The translations under genes were made by a program, and so were the position numbers. This document shows positions 29,896-39,126 of a DNA stretch of 64,000 bases, in pieces; positions within the stretch are counted from its first letter, which is position 1; each line of letters opens with the position of its first letter. Below the pieces are notes generated by a model that worked only from the letters and a program-made list of their open reading frames with translations, did no database searches and was not told where the DNA came from. The DNA lies in NCBI RefSeq assembly GCF_017814435.1, contig NZ_JAGJCB010000006.1, positions 62,001-126,000 of the forward strand, read 5' to 3'. This stretch comes from Mariniflexile gromovii (GTDB lineage: Bacteria > Bacteroidota > Bacteroidia > Flavobacteriales > Flavobacteriaceae).

Positions 29896-32628
29896 TTAAT
29901 TTAAGTCTATAACTCGAAAAGCTCCCACATTAAACTGCTTTTCTTTGTTGTTGTAGGTTATTGTTACGGGAACTTCATTATTTAAAAACAATTTCCCTCC
30001 TTTTATTTCAAGTACCACATTTCCTTTTTCACTTGCTGAAATGATAAAATCTTTTGTGCTAAGTTCGGTGCCATTCCCCATAAATAGAACAGCATCACCG
30101 TTTTTCTCTTTTCCAATTAACGCATATGTTGCATTGGTGGATATCTCTTTATATTTTGCTGATTTGTTATTAACTGAAGAAAAAATTAAATCCGCTCTTC
30201 CAGATGTACTCATAATATTTAAACCTACAAAATCTTTACTTCCGTTTTCATCTTCAAAACTTTTTATAGATGTAACACTTTTTCCATCTGTTGAAGTAAA
30301 TGGTTCGTAAACGGATACAAAAGGATGCTCCCAAGCCTCCCCATATTGGCGTGCATTAAAGGTTAAATATGGTGCTTTATCCACATCGTAAGGCAAACCA
30401 GAGTTTCCTTTAAACGCTTTATTTGGTGGCGACTTCAATGAAAATATCTCTCTGTTTTCAGAGCCTTTCATCCAAAGATTCATAAACACATCTTCTTCAC
30501 CCTCTGGCCTATCAATTTTCCATTGTGCTTGATAATCGTTGTTTGTTTTGATGGATTTTTTATCCCATTGATAATCAAAAGCATACAGATAACCCCCAGC
30601 AAACGCCATACCTTCGGATGGAGACAGGTTTAAAGGTTTCCCAGAAGCGTCTAAAACTTCCATACTCTGACCTAAATTATGATAGAAATAATCATGGAAT
30701 TTATCGCCTTTACGTTGTTTTTTTGAACGGAAAACATCCACATAATACCCTGTAGTTGCTCCTGTTTTTATGGCACTTACCAATCTGCTTTGGTCGCTTC
30801 GTGTTTCGGGTTCTAAAAAGTAAACATCGGAATAGGTGATGTTTGGATAATAACCATCTTTTTGCTCAGATTTTGGATATTCGCCCATTAAATCGAAGGC
30901 ATGGTTACTAAACATTTCGGTATAGGAGGAAACACCATCTACCATCACCGTATTATGCGCTGGAAATTGGGAGTAAAACTCTAGATAAATAGGTTGCAAA
31001 TAACCCGCACCCTTTCCTGGGTCTGCCCCTTGTACAAAACCTTTTCCGTACAACTCCATATTGATGCCATTGGCATGCATATGGTTACCCAATGAGGCAT
31101 TTAATGACACCATCATGCCATCTTTACCAGTGCCCATGCGTTGCACATGCCAACTTACATTAGGTGCATAAAAGGTTTGAGTGATGTAATCTTTCATATC
31201 GCCTGCTGGATATTTAGGATTGATTTCCAACGGTTTGCTTTGAAAAAAGGAAGATATATTAGCTCTTGGCTTTCCGCCACCTCTACCAGAACGTTCAGAA
31301 TCTTTTACAAACAAATGATACATGCCCGTAAATTCTTTTTCTAAAGCTTCGTTCTTATTTTTTTGTGCCATACGTATCATATCGGTAATCGCATCAGTTC
31401 CAATGCCTCCATAATTGGAATCTCCAAAAGCCACGGTTTGTCCGTTAGGAAACAAATATTGGGGCAGCATTTTTACAGCCTTCGGTATTACTGGCGTGTA
31501 AGGCAAAATATTGTGATTGAATGTGTTATCAAAATCACTAATAAAATGAACTAAATCTTTTGTAACGCCTTGTGCATACCCTGGACATTCGGCCCAAACA
31601 CCCGTATTAAAATCGTAAGCAAACTCCATAAATTTATTTAAGGACCATTGGCGTGCAGAAGTTTTATTCAGGATATAATCGATATAATATTCACGTCCTT
31701 TTTTGTCTTCATAGTTTTTATTATCCTGCAACACCATGGCAGCTTTTAAAATAATTTTAGCCTGGTGCAAGTTCCAATTATTTTGAGGCACCCCATTTTT
31801 TATGATTTGGTCTGTCCATCGTTTAATGGTTTTATCATACATGGGGATATTTTCAGCATGTGACGCTTCAATATATTGATGTAAATAATCATAAAGTTCG
31901 GCTACGTCAATCAGGACGTTTTCATGTATTACTTGAAAATTAGTAAAACCAACAAGCGTTTGAATATGCCCATTGAGCAAATCGATGGGTTCACTTCTAT
32001 ATGACATGCCTTCTAAATAGGTATGGATAATATCATAAGCAAACTTAGCATAACGCTCATCATTTTCTAACCAATAAATAAAGGCAGCATCATGCGCCAA
32101 CTCAATTATTTGCTCATTAATGGAATAAATGACTCTTCCTGTTTTAGAAGGATCTACCCACTCAAAAGGGCTGCCCTCTTTACTACGGTTAGGTAAATAT
32201 AAACCGCGAGGGTCATCCATATACGGTAAAACATCTTCTAATTTTGGTGTTCCATAAGATGTTGTATAATCGCGAGAACCTACAAAACGAACTGTAGGAA
32301 CAGGTGCTTCACCATCAGCATGCGAATAATTTATACCATCAACATAAATGTTGGTCGCTTTTGTTTTCCAATGCATTTGTAAACGAGACACCATCCATTC
32401 TGGGTCTTGAACATGACGCTGTACATACACATCTATCCTATCATGAATACCTTTAAGTACTTCTTGAGCCCAAGTTTCTTTCTTAATTGTTTTTTGAAGA
32501 TTCTTTTTTCCAGCTTGGGTAATATACATGCGTGGATATCCTTCTTCCAAATTATTGGGAAGCGGAATTTGAGCGTGAGACCAATTTCCTAAAGAAATCA
32601 GCATCATTAACACTAGTATCTTTTTCAT
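29896..32628 (-). CDS. Large heparinase II/III-like lyase, paralogue A (910 aa)
   Basis: Sec signal (1-20, SHAQ). N-terminal conserved block: EGYPRMYIT, DPEWMVSRLQMHWKTK (75-90), APVPTVRFVGSRD (108-120) and YMDDPRGLY. The alpha-helical toroid has NWN (284-286) and ECPGYA (347-352, candidate Tyr). The beta-sandwich has NHMHANGINME (515-525) and PAHNTVMVDG (556-565), which match the His and HN-x-V-x-DG positions of lyases of this fold. A long C-terminal beta region follows. It is paralogous over its whole length to 43782-46577 and 46586-49255. The substrate is probably a uronic-acid-containing fucan; the exact PL family cannot be named by eye. Confidence 0.87.
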   Translation of the reverse strand: MKKILVLMMLISLGNWSHAQIPLPNNLEEGYPRMYITQAGKKNLQKTIKKETWAQEVLKGIHDRIDVYVQRHVQDPEWMVSRLQMHWKTKATNIYVDGINYSHADGEAPVPTVRFVGSRDYTTSYGTPKLEDVLPYMDDPRGLYLPNRSKEGSPFEWVDPSKTGRVIYSINEQIIELAHDAAFIYWLENDERYAKFAYDIIHTYLEGMSYRSEPIDLLNGHIQTLVGFTNFQVIHENVLIDVAELYDYLHQYIEASHAENIPMYDKTIKRWTDQIIKNGVPQNNWNLHQAKIILKAAMVLQDNKNYEDKKGREYYIDYILNKTSARQWSLNKFMEFAYDFNTGVWAECPGYAQGVTKDLVHFISDFDNTFNHNILPYTPVIPKAVKMLPQYLFPNGQTVAFGDSNYGGIGTDAITDMIRMAQKNKNEALEKEFTGMYHLFVKDSERSGRGGGKPRANISSFFQSKPLEINPKYPAGDMKDYITQTFYAPNVSWHVQRMGTGKDGMMVSLNASLGNHMHANGINMELYGKGFVQGADPGKGAGYLQPIYLEFYSQFPAHNTVMVDGVSSYTEMFSNHAFDLMGEYPKSEQKDGYYPNITYSDVYFLEPETRSDQSRLVSAIKTGATTGYYVDVFRSKKQRKGDKFHDYFYHNLGQSMEVLDASGKPLNLSPSEGMAFAGGYLYAFDYQWDKKSIKTNNDYQAQWKIDRPEGEEDVFMNLWMKGSENREIFSLKSPPNKAFKGNSGLPYDVDKAPYLTFNARQYGEAWEHPFVSVYEPFTSTDGKSVTSIKSFEDENGSKDFVGLNIMSTSGRADLIFSSVNNKSAKYKEISTNATYALIGKEKNGDAVLFMGNGTELSTKDFIISASEKGNVVLEIKGGKLFLNNEVPVTITYNNKEKQFNVGAFRVIDLN

Positions 32629-32647
32629 ATGTTTACGTTTATTGTTC

Positions 32648-33637
32648 TTATTTATCGCTAAAACTTAATATGGTTTTTAACTCGGGGTTTCCACCTCTGT
32701 TACCACAACCAGAAGCTATGTAAAGTTTCTTTTTATACCAAATAAGTTGGGTTCCATGCCTGCCTTCCGGTAAACTGGGTAAAGTACTCCATGTACCTGT
32801 TTCGGTATCAAGGCTTTCCAATTCATTATGTGCTTCTTTTTGAACTGTACTTTCGCCTCCTGCAAACAGAATGTTATTTTTAATAGTTACCGCAGTACAG
32901 CCGGCGCGTTCCGTTGGCACTTTAGATTCTAAAGTAGTCCATGTTCTTGTTTTAAAATCGAACACATCTACTTCTCCTTTGGTTAATTCAAACACCTTTT
33001 TTATTTTGCCCGAAGTAACCCTACCTCCTAAAACATATAATTTATCATTACAAACCACCGATGTAGCATGATCTCTAGCACGAGGAGCATTTGGAAGTAT
33101 TTCCCATTTACCTGTTTTAAAATCATAACAATCAAACCAATTAACATGTCCATCCCAATGCCCATCAATAATGCCTCCTGTTAAATAAAGCTTGTTTTTA
33201 TAAATACTTGCGGTGGTTGAAGCTCTTAGCCTATCTTCTGGCATTTTGAAACTTTTAGACCATGTATCGTTTTTAGGGTTATAAACAAAAACATCTTGTA
33301 CGGGAGTTTCATGGGGGTATTTACCAGTATGGGCACCTGCAACATAAACATTCCCTTTATAAGACACTCCTTGAAAATGATGCAATTCCATGGGCGGTTT
33401 AGCACCTGAAGTCCATGTGTTCGTCTTTGGATTAAAAATAGAAACCTCTTGAATTCGGCGCCCCCCTAACAAATAAAACTTACCTTCAACTTCTACAAAA
33501 GCAGCTTCATGACGTTCTACGGGTTCTCCAATACAATTTAATGTTTGCCAATGATAGCCATCAAAAGTTTGAGCTGATAGCCTTTGGTTTAATCCTATGG
33601 AAAGAAATATTAATATAAAAACGGAACCACGCATCAC
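32648..33637 (-). CDS. Secreted kelch-repeat beta-propeller
   Basis: 329 residues, Sec signal (1-22, LSAQ). Six kelch-like repeats with the double-Gly and spaced Tyr/Trp pattern: FYLLGGRRI, VYVAGAHTG, LYLTGGIID, LYVLGGRVT, ILFAGGEST and LYIASGCGN, each followed by F-D-x-x-T-x-x-W. Related secreted kelch proteins include sialate mutarotase (NanM type) and galactose oxidase; the radical-copper Tyr/Cys residues of the latter cannot be recognised. Here it may bind or isomerise a released sugar. It precedes two lyase genes in the same operon, 19 bp before 29896-32628, and follows a tiny ORF and an operator. Confidence 0.88.
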   Translation of the reverse strand: MMRGSVFILIFLSIGLNQRLSAQTFDGYHWQTLNCIGEPVERHEAAFVEVEGKFYLLGGRRIQEVSIFNPKTNTWTSGAKPPMELHHFQGVSYKGNVYVAGAHTGKYPHETPVQDVFVYNPKNDTWSKSFKMPEDRLRASTTASIYKNKLYLTGGIIDGHWDGHVNWFDCYDFKTGKWEILPNAPRARDHATSVVCNDKLYVLGGRVTSGKIKKVFELTKGEVDVFDFKTRTWTTLESKVPTERAGCTAVTIKNNILFAGGESTVQKEAHNELESLDTETGTWSTLPSLPEGRHGTQLIWYKKKLYIASGCGNRGGNPELKTILSFSDK

Positions 33638-33667
33638 TTCTTTATTTAAAGATTTATTTATGTTTAA

Positions 33668-33766
33668 TTACTTTTTAGTGACGGTTTGTATTCCATACAC
33701 TAAAGGAAAAGCTACAATTAGCAACAAAAAAATCCAATATTTTGGGGGAAATTTCATCTTTTTCAT
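33668..33766 (-). CDS. 32-residue membrane peptide ORF
   Basis: The ATG at 33766 opens 32 codons (MKKMKFPPKYWIF, then LLLIVAFPLVYGIQ) ending with TVTKK and TAA at 33668. It has the look of a single-span membrane peptide with basic residues at both ends. It lies between the operator at 33804-33834 and the kelch gene, in the same direction and just after the expected transcript start, so it would be almost leaderless. It is too short to assign. Either a real small membrane protein at the head of the operon or a chance ORF. Confidence 0.4.
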   Translation of the reverse strand: MKKMKFPPKYWIFLLLIVAFPLVYGIQTVTKK

Positions 33767-33803
33767 TTAAATGTGCAATTTCCTGTTTTTATAATAATTT
33801 AAC

Positions 33804-33834
33804 TATAAATTATGTCTCATTAACTATAAATTAT
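33804..33834 (-). promoter_or_regulatory. Operator copy 3 (upstream of kelch/lyase operon)
   Basis: Coding direction: ATAATTTATA (33834-33825), spacer GTTAATGAGAC, ATAATTTATA (33813-33804). Two identical 10-bp half-sites exactly 21 bp apart, with the spacer TGA of the other copies. The sequence 22 nt downstream (GAAATTGC) is a poor -7 box, unlike the other copies. Confidence 0.75.
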
Positions 33835-33913
33835 AGGCGATTTTATAAAAAAAAACACGGTGTGAAATACATGATGAGATGTACATGTTTTTTAAGATGA
33901 ATAATTTATTTTG

Positions 33914-33959
33914 ATACAACAAAAAAGGTTGCACGTTAAAGCAACCTTTTTTGTTGTAT
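33914..33959 (-). terminator. Strong intrinsic terminator
   Basis: Perfect 19-bp stem, ATACAACAAAAAAGGTTGC (33914-33932) and its complement (33941-33959), with an 8-nt loop and a run of T in either direction. It begins about 20 bp after the stop of 33979-36267 and ends that transcript, just before operator copy 3. Confidence 0.9.
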
Positions 33960-33978
33960 GTCAAATTTTATTATCATT

Positions 33979-36267
33979 TTACAATCTAATTTTAATCAAT
34001 TTGTTTGAAGCATCATAACTTCCATTTTTATCACTTGCATTCACAGTTAAAGATGATTTGCTTTTTGGACTGAACAAACTAAATGTTGCGATTGGTTGTC
34101 CTTGAAAAATAACATTTTGATTTGTTTGAAAATCTTCAACCAATGCCGTGTATTTAGAAAGTGAATGGATTAAAACCTGCCCATCGCGACGTAAATAGCT
34201 TCCATGTCCAATAAATAATTCTTCGATATTTTGGATATTGCTTTGGTCTGCACCTTCTTTAAATTTCAAAACCGTTAAATAAGCATCAGTATCCCAACCT
34301 TCTATGTTTATTAAACTATTTCGGTGCTTCAATCGGCCATCTGCCAATAAATTAAAATACACAACGGTTGTTATTCCGTTTTGGGTGATGGAAACTTTTT
34401 GATAATCTTTACCTTCTTCCTTTGTAATTATTGGAAGGCTTTTGACGTTTTCAGGTGTTTCCAGAGTAATAGTCGTTACAAATTTTGTTCTTGTTGTTTT
34501 TTCAAAATGACTGATGGACCAATATGGTTTTTGAGTATCTGGATGATGGTCTTCGTACCCTATCTTTTCCTTTAATCGCATATGCTCAGGAAAATCATGA
34601 GGGCGCTCACCACCCGGAGGAAAGGTTTCTGGGAATAACGGACGTACCAATACCTTCGCATCACCGTCCTTAATGGATAAATCGATACCGCCTTTTAAGG
34701 TAGATTCGCCATTGTAATGCAACAACCATTCAAATTGTCCAGGTTCATAAGCCAACAAATCATCTATCACTAAAATAACATCGCCTACCCATATAAAATT
34801 ACGATAATTGCGCGCTAAAATATGCGAGTAAGGTCCCGTAGCATTTGCCAACAGGTATTTAAAATCTTTCCCTTCAACTAAATTATGAAGTGAACCAGAA
34901 TTAACGCTGCCAAAGTAGGGGTCGTTTCTATTTTGTCCTTTGCCGTCGAACATCACCACATTGTGGGCTTCACTTTGGCAATAATATTCGGTAAACAACG
35001 GATTCAAATAACTACCTGTCCCTGAATCTATTATTAAGTTTTTTCCTTTGTGAAATAAAATAAACGAACCCGCATCGGCATGGGCATGGTTCCAAGTAAA
35101 TCCAGATTTTACGGCTAACATGGAAGCATTGTCATCCCAAGAGTTTCGCATGGTTGCCCAACCCATATCTTGATATAATGTTGATTTAGGTCGGTTTGAT
35201 GAAATAGTTGCATCCTTTATGGCTGATCCTGGATTTAAAATTAAAGCTTCGGCTGAACTTGAATCGTTATGTTCAGCGTTGGTAACATGATTCATATACC
35301 AAGCATAATCTTTGTTTTGATATCCTAAATTCCAAAGTAGCCTTACAATTCTATTTCCATTAGCTATAATTTTAGAATCGCCAAAATTGACTGCAAGATC
35401 CTTTCCGCCTTCAACAAAATAGGTAGTGTTTATAAAAAAGTCGCCAATTTTATCAACTACAGACGATTCTATTTTTGGTGCATCAGGCAACACATTGGCA
35501 TAAGCATAAAGAAATAGTAAGTATTGAGATGTACCATAAGCAGCGTAACCAACACTTTCATAAAAACCGCCATCCCTATCGAAAGTAGGTGGCTTATTTT
35601 GTAAAACACTTCCTGTGAAATTCAACCATTCTACAGAAGATTCATGACTATCTTGCGCCCATTTTTTAGCTTCAGGTATTTCGTTCCTAACAGCCAATGA
35701 TGCCAGACCAGACATGTACACACAAGCGCTCCACCAGTTATGCCCCATTGTATCGTAGGTATGCATATTGGTATTGGGCTCTAACCAATCATATCTTGCA
35801 GGTGTGATGCCCAATCGAACAATGTCTTTAGCAATTTGCTCTTTTTCAGGTACTGTTAAATAATTATAAATGCAATCAAAGCCCACAGCAATGTCATAAC
35901 TTGTATGCGAGGTTCCTAATCCTCCCTGCCATGGCGGATTTCTTTTTAGCAAGGTACTGCCTTCCCAGGTTTTCTTAGACCCGTAATCTAAAAGTAATCC
36001 CTTTAGTTTACTGGCGAATTTTTCTTCACCCGTCATTCTATAAACCAATCCTAATAAAAGCGCATCGGTTGACTTTAGTTTATCTTTTTTAAGCAATTCC
36101 TTAGCTTTTTTGTATTGCTCATTCCAATCGCTTTTTATTGTTTCATCGGTCTTAATTTGATCTTTTAACCTTGCAATATTTTCATCGGTATAGATTAGAT
36201 AATTTCTTTTTTGTGCCGATATATGAAAAGTTGCAAGACACAAAAAAATGATTATAAATTTTTTCAT
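33979..36267 (-). CDS. Heparinase II/III-like polysaccharide lyase (762 aa)
   Basis: Sec signal (1-19, ISAQ). Layout of a two-domain lyase: alpha-helical toroid with GHNWW (175-179), DGGFYESVGYAAYG (232-245, Tyr candidate) and FGDSK (295-299), then a beta-sandwich with NHAHADAGSF (393-402) and AHNVVMFDGKG (434-444). The Asn/His, Tyr and His set corresponds to the catalytic residues of heparinase II-type lyases. It is shorter than and distinct from the three ~900-residue paralogues. It has its own operator and promoter (36308-36367) and terminator (33914-33959), so it is probably transcribed as a single gene. Confidence 0.9.
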   Translation of the reverse strand: MKKFIIIFLCLATFHISAQKRNYLIYTDENIARLKDQIKTDETIKSDWNEQYKKAKELLKKDKLKSTDALLLGLVYRMTGEEKFASKLKGLLLDYGSKKTWEGSTLLKRNPPWQGGLGTSHTSYDIAVGFDCIYNYLTVPEKEQIAKDIVRLGITPARYDWLEPNTNMHTYDTMGHNWWSACVYMSGLASLAVRNEIPEAKKWAQDSHESSVEWLNFTGSVLQNKPPTFDRDGGFYESVGYAAYGTSQYLLFLYAYANVLPDAPKIESSVVDKIGDFFINTTYFVEGGKDLAVNFGDSKIIANGNRIVRLLWNLGYQNKDYAWYMNHVTNAEHNDSSSAEALILNPGSAIKDATISSNRPKSTLYQDMGWATMRNSWDDNASMLAVKSGFTWNHAHADAGSFILFHKGKNLIIDSGTGSYLNPLFTEYYCQSEAHNVVMFDGKGQNRNDPYFGSVNSGSLHNLVEGKDFKYLLANATGPYSHILARNYRNFIWVGDVILVIDDLLAYEPGQFEWLLHYNGESTLKGGIDLSIKDGDAKVLVRPLFPETFPPGGERPHDFPEHMRLKEKIGYEDHHPDTQKPYWSISHFEKTTRTKFVTTITLETPENVKSLPIITKEEGKDYQKVSITQNGITTVVYFNLLADGRLKHRNSLINIEGWDTDAYLTVLKFKEGADQSNIQNIEELFIGHGSYLRRDGQVLIHSLSKYTALVEDFQTNQNVIFQGQPIATFSLFSPKSKSSLTVNASDKNGSYDASNKLIKIRL

Positions 36268-36307
36268 TTTTTAAAATAATATAGATTTAGAAGTTTTATT
36301 TCTTTTT

Positions 36308-36367
36308 CAATATTACCAATTATGAAAATCAATTGATATAAACTATAACTCAATGATTATAAATTAT
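36308..36367 (-). promoter_or_regulatory. Promoter/operator copy 4 (upstream of lyase 33979-36267)
   Basis: Coding direction: ATAATTTATA (36367-36358), spacer ATCATTGAGTT, ATAGTTTATA (36346-36337), and a -7-like TAATATTG (36315-36308) starting 22 nt after the operator. Predicted transcript start is near 36301, leaving a ~35-nt leader to the ATG at 36267. Confidence 0.8.
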
Positions 36368-36380
36368 GAGTAATTATATA

Positions 36381-37823
36381 TTACTTGTTCCAATTAAACG
36401 CTTCACCACCCAATTTGTCATTCAATAATTGTTTCAATTCCTTAACAATTTCCGGATTTTGATTTGCTATATTTTTGGTTTCTTCGCCATCATGAATGTG
36501 GTCATAAAGTTCTACTGCGCCATTCTTGTGCTGCGTGAAGCGGTATTTATCAGTTCTAATTGTGGTTGCCTCTGCTGTATAAGCGACTGCCGCCCTCTTT
36601 TTAGTTTCTTTGCTTTTCATCAAAGGATATAAAGAATTACCATTAACAAATTCTGGTTTAGGTAACTGACACATGTCTGAAAGTGTTGGAAAAACATCTA
36701 AAGACTCTACAATATCATCGATTTTCTCTCCTTTTCTGGTCATTTCAGGATTACAAATAATTAAAGGCGAACGAAGAGATTCTTCAAACAAACTATGTTT
36801 TCCCCAAATAGCGTGTTCACCTAAATGCCAACCATGGTCGCCCCAAAGTACCACAATCGTGTTTTTATCGGCACCTGTTTCCTTCAATTTCTTTAAAATA
36901 TCACCTACATGTTTATCGGCATAACTAACGCATGCGGCGTAGTATTTGCGTAATTCTAAAGCAAAATCTCCATCTTCCCTCGGGTCTTTGCCCCAGCGAT
37001 TGTAGTTCATAAATTCATTGGAATTATGCCATGTTGTTATACCTTCTGGCTTTTCCGGGTGTGGTATTGAAGGAAAAGTAACGTTATCATATAAGTCTAA
37101 ATATTTTTTAGGAACTCCAAATGGCAAATGTGGTTTTATCAGTCCAATAGCTAAAAAAAATGGTTTTTTGGATGAAGCTAATGTCTCTAATTGTCTTAAG
37201 CCTTCTTCAGCAATCCATCCATCTGGGTAACTGGTATCTAAACCATCGACGGTTTCGAAGACATCACGATCATTGGAATCTCGCGTTTTTCCATATGAAA
37301 GCCCATGCATAGCACCTCTGGGGGTTTCCCATTCCGCTACTGGCATGAGATGTTTATCCCACGCATTGGGCATTTCAATAACGGAATCATTGTTCCAATC
37401 CTTACCGCCTCTTCCCCCAGGGTGATGAGATACTTTACCAACGGACACCGTAGTATAGCCATTTTTTTTAAACCACTCTGGCATACTGGGTGCTATCTTT
37501 TCACCTCCACTATCCATTTCTTCTGCTCTGGAAAATAAAGCTTCATTACTATCACCTCTGTACTGTACACCATATTGTCCCGTTAAAAACGTGTATCGGG
37601 ATGGCCCGCAACTAGGTGAATTCACATAATGTTGATTAAAAGAAACACCTAAAGCTACCAATTGATCTATGTTTGGCGATTTGATATATGTTGCTCCAAA
37701 AGCATTTAATTCAGGGCGTAAATCGTCAATACAAATAATTAACACATTCTTTTTTGCAACTTCCTTCTTAGCATGGCATGAAAAAAGCAACAACACAAAC
37801 ATCAATAAAACAGAATACTTCAT
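36381..37823 (-). CDS. S1 sulfatase, iduronate-2-sulfatase-like (CGPSR)
   Basis: 480 residues; lipoprotein signal (LLLFSC, Cys 16). Sulfatase motifs: NVLIICIDDLRPELN (26-40, metal Asp pair) and the formylglycine site C-G-P-S-R (72-76) followed by TFLTGQ. VSVGKVSHHPGG, KPHLPFGVP and the late VVLWGDHGWHLGEHAIWGKH complete the active site. The CGPSR and DLRPELN combination is typical of the iduronate-2-sulfatase-like branch, often acting on 2-O-sulfated uronic acids or related sugars. It lies between a terminator (37848-37895) and operator copy 4; its own promoter is not evident. Confidence 0.92.
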   Translation of the reverse strand: MKYSVLLMFVLLLFSCHAKKEVAKKNVLIICIDDLRPELNAFGATYIKSPNIDQLVALGVSFNQHYVNSPSCGPSRYTFLTGQYGVQYRGDSNEALFSRAEEMDSGGEKIAPSMPEWFKKNGYTTVSVGKVSHHPGGRGGKDWNNDSVIEMPNAWDKHLMPVAEWETPRGAMHGLSYGKTRDSNDRDVFETVDGLDTSYPDGWIAEEGLRQLETLASSKKPFFLAIGLIKPHLPFGVPKKYLDLYDNVTFPSIPHPEKPEGITTWHNSNEFMNYNRWGKDPREDGDFALELRKYYAACVSYADKHVGDILKKLKETGADKNTIVVLWGDHGWHLGEHAIWGKHSLFEESLRSPLIICNPEMTRKGEKIDDIVESLDVFPTLSDMCQLPKPEFVNGNSLYPLMKSKETKKRAAVAYTAEATTIRTDKYRFTQHKNGAVELYDHIHDGEETKNIANQNPEIVKELKQLLNDKLGGEAFNWNK

Positions 37824-37847
37824 AATTTAAATATTTGGTTCTAAAAG

Positions 37848-37895
37848 AAACGCCCCTTAATACCTTAGAAAATTAAAAGTAATAAGGGGCGTTTT
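37848..37895 (-). terminator. Hairpin terminator after SGNH esterase
   Basis: Inverted repeat AAACGCCCCTTA (37848-37859) and TAAGGGGCGTTT (37883-37894) with a loop of about 23 nt. In transcription order it starts 22 nt after the stop of 37917-38864 and is GC-rich in an AT-rich context, with an A/T run on the downstream side. Confidence 0.75.
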
Positions 37896-37916
37896 ATCAT
37901 CATAGTATGACAACGT

Positions 37917-38864
37917 TTATTTTAATGCTTTTTTAATAGCTGTTATCACCAAAGGTTCCATTACATGATAGCCTTCTAAATTTGGATGCACGGTATCTCT
38001 GCCATATTCCTTTTTCAAGCCTTTTTCATCATTTACCATGGATGAATAATAATCTAAATACACCATACCGTTTTTCTTGGCGTAGTTTTTAATTAATGAA
38101 TTTAGCTCGCTGATTTTTTCTATAGGTTCTATGGAAGGACTCCAAGAATAACTACTTGCGGGCAGTACCGAAGCTAATACCACTTTTATGTTATTGGCTT
38201 TTGCAATTTCTGCCATGGAGAAAATATTTTCGGCAATTTCAGGTATTGTAATGGGTCCTGTATTGCCTGCAATATCATTAGTTCCTGCGTGAATAACTAC
38301 GGCTTTGGGTTTTAAATTAACAACGTCTTGTTTAAACCTTAAAAGCATTTGTGATGAGGTTTGCCCACTAATACCTCTACCTACATAATTGTTTTTAGTA
38401 AAAAAATCTGGATTGAAATCTACCCATCTTTCAGTTATGGAATTCCCCATGAATACCACTCTGTTTTCTTTTTTATCCGGAGCTTTCAGTTCCATGTTAG
38501 CCTTTTTATACCTTTTTAAATTTGCCCAATCATCATTAGGTATTAATTGAATTTTTACAACCGAAACCTGAGCATCAGGCGCTTTCTCGGGTAATAAAAC
38601 GGTTAATTTATCTTCAATTAATACTATTTTTATTTTCTTATCTGGCTCTGAAAGTAACCTTGCCTCTCTTGGCTTAATCGCTCTATCTATAACCAATTTT
38701 CCGTCTTCTGGCCAATTAAAAACATGTGCTAATAAAAAGCCATCTTCCCCTTCTGTATACGCTCCCCATTCTGGTTTTTCATAAGAAATTGTTTGAGAAA
38801 ACCCAACACCAATATTTAAAGCAAAAGCAACTACGATAATTATTAATTTCTTGTAAACATTCAT
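37917..38864 (-). CDS. SGNH esterase carrying a GH29-type C-terminal beta-sandwich at its N-terminus
   Basis: 315 residues, Sec signal (1-24, GFSQ). Residues about 27-107 (SYEKPEWGAYTEGEDG, LLAHVFNWPEDGKL, VSVVKIQL) are clearly homologous to the C-terminal domain of the adjacent GH29 fucosidase (PYEKPKWGRYTKKDG, LYAHVFDWPKDGLL, VTVVKIELL). From about 135 an SGNH hydrolase follows: VVFMGNSITERW (Ser 142), IHAGTNDIAGN and DTVHPNLEGY (catalytic Asp/His). So a fucosidase accessory domain is fused to a deacetylase-like enzyme. It lies 262 bp after the GH29 gene, separated by a palindromic element, and ends at a terminator. Probably an O-acetyl esterase acting on the same fucosylated chain. Confidence 0.9.
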   Translation of the reverse strand: MNVYKKLIIIVVAFALNIGVGFSQTISYEKPEWGAYTEGEDGFLLAHVFNWPEDGKLVIDRAIKPREARLLSEPDKKIKIVLIEDKLTVLLPEKAPDAQVSVVKIQLIPNDDWANLKRYKKANMELKAPDKKENRVVFMGNSITERWVDFNPDFFTKNNYVGRGISGQTSSQMLLRFKQDVVNLKPKAVVIHAGTNDIAGNTGPITIPEIAENIFSMAEIAKANNIKVVLASVLPASSYSWSPSIEPIEKISELNSLIKNYAKKNGMVYLDYYSSMVNDEKGLKKEYGRDTVHPNLEGYHVMEPLVITAIKKALK

Positions 38865-38960
38865 CTTCTATCTTTATTTAAATTATTTTGATTTTATGTA
38901 ACAACAAGTACTAATTAACTAAGTTTGTTTTAATAATTACTGCCGTTTTAATTTATTCAA

Positions 38961-39097
38961 AATAAGGCTATCTAAAAAGTGTATTATACTTACTTTGTCA
39001 GGTTGAGCTTGTCGAAACCGATATTGATTACCGGTTAGTTGAAATATTTTGACAAGCTCAATATGACATAGAACTACACTTTTCAGACAGCCTTATT
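38961..39097. repeat. Long palindromic repeat element (REP/MITE-like)
   Basis: Imperfect inverted repeat: the outer arm AATAAGGCTATCTAAAAAG (38961-38979) pairs with CTTTTCAGACAGCCTTATT (39079-39097), and the inner GTTGAGCTTGTC-GAAA pairs with the TTTTGACAAGCTCAATAT side. TTGAGCTTGTCGA-type palindromes recur across flavobacterial genomes as intergenic repeats. Total about 137 bp with no ORF. It may also fold in RNA and weaken read-through between GH29 and the SGNH gene. The rest of the 262-bp gap (38865-38960) shows nothing recognisable. Confidence 0.75.
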
Positions 39098-39126
39098 CAT
39101 TACTTTTTAAATCTACTTGGTTGATC

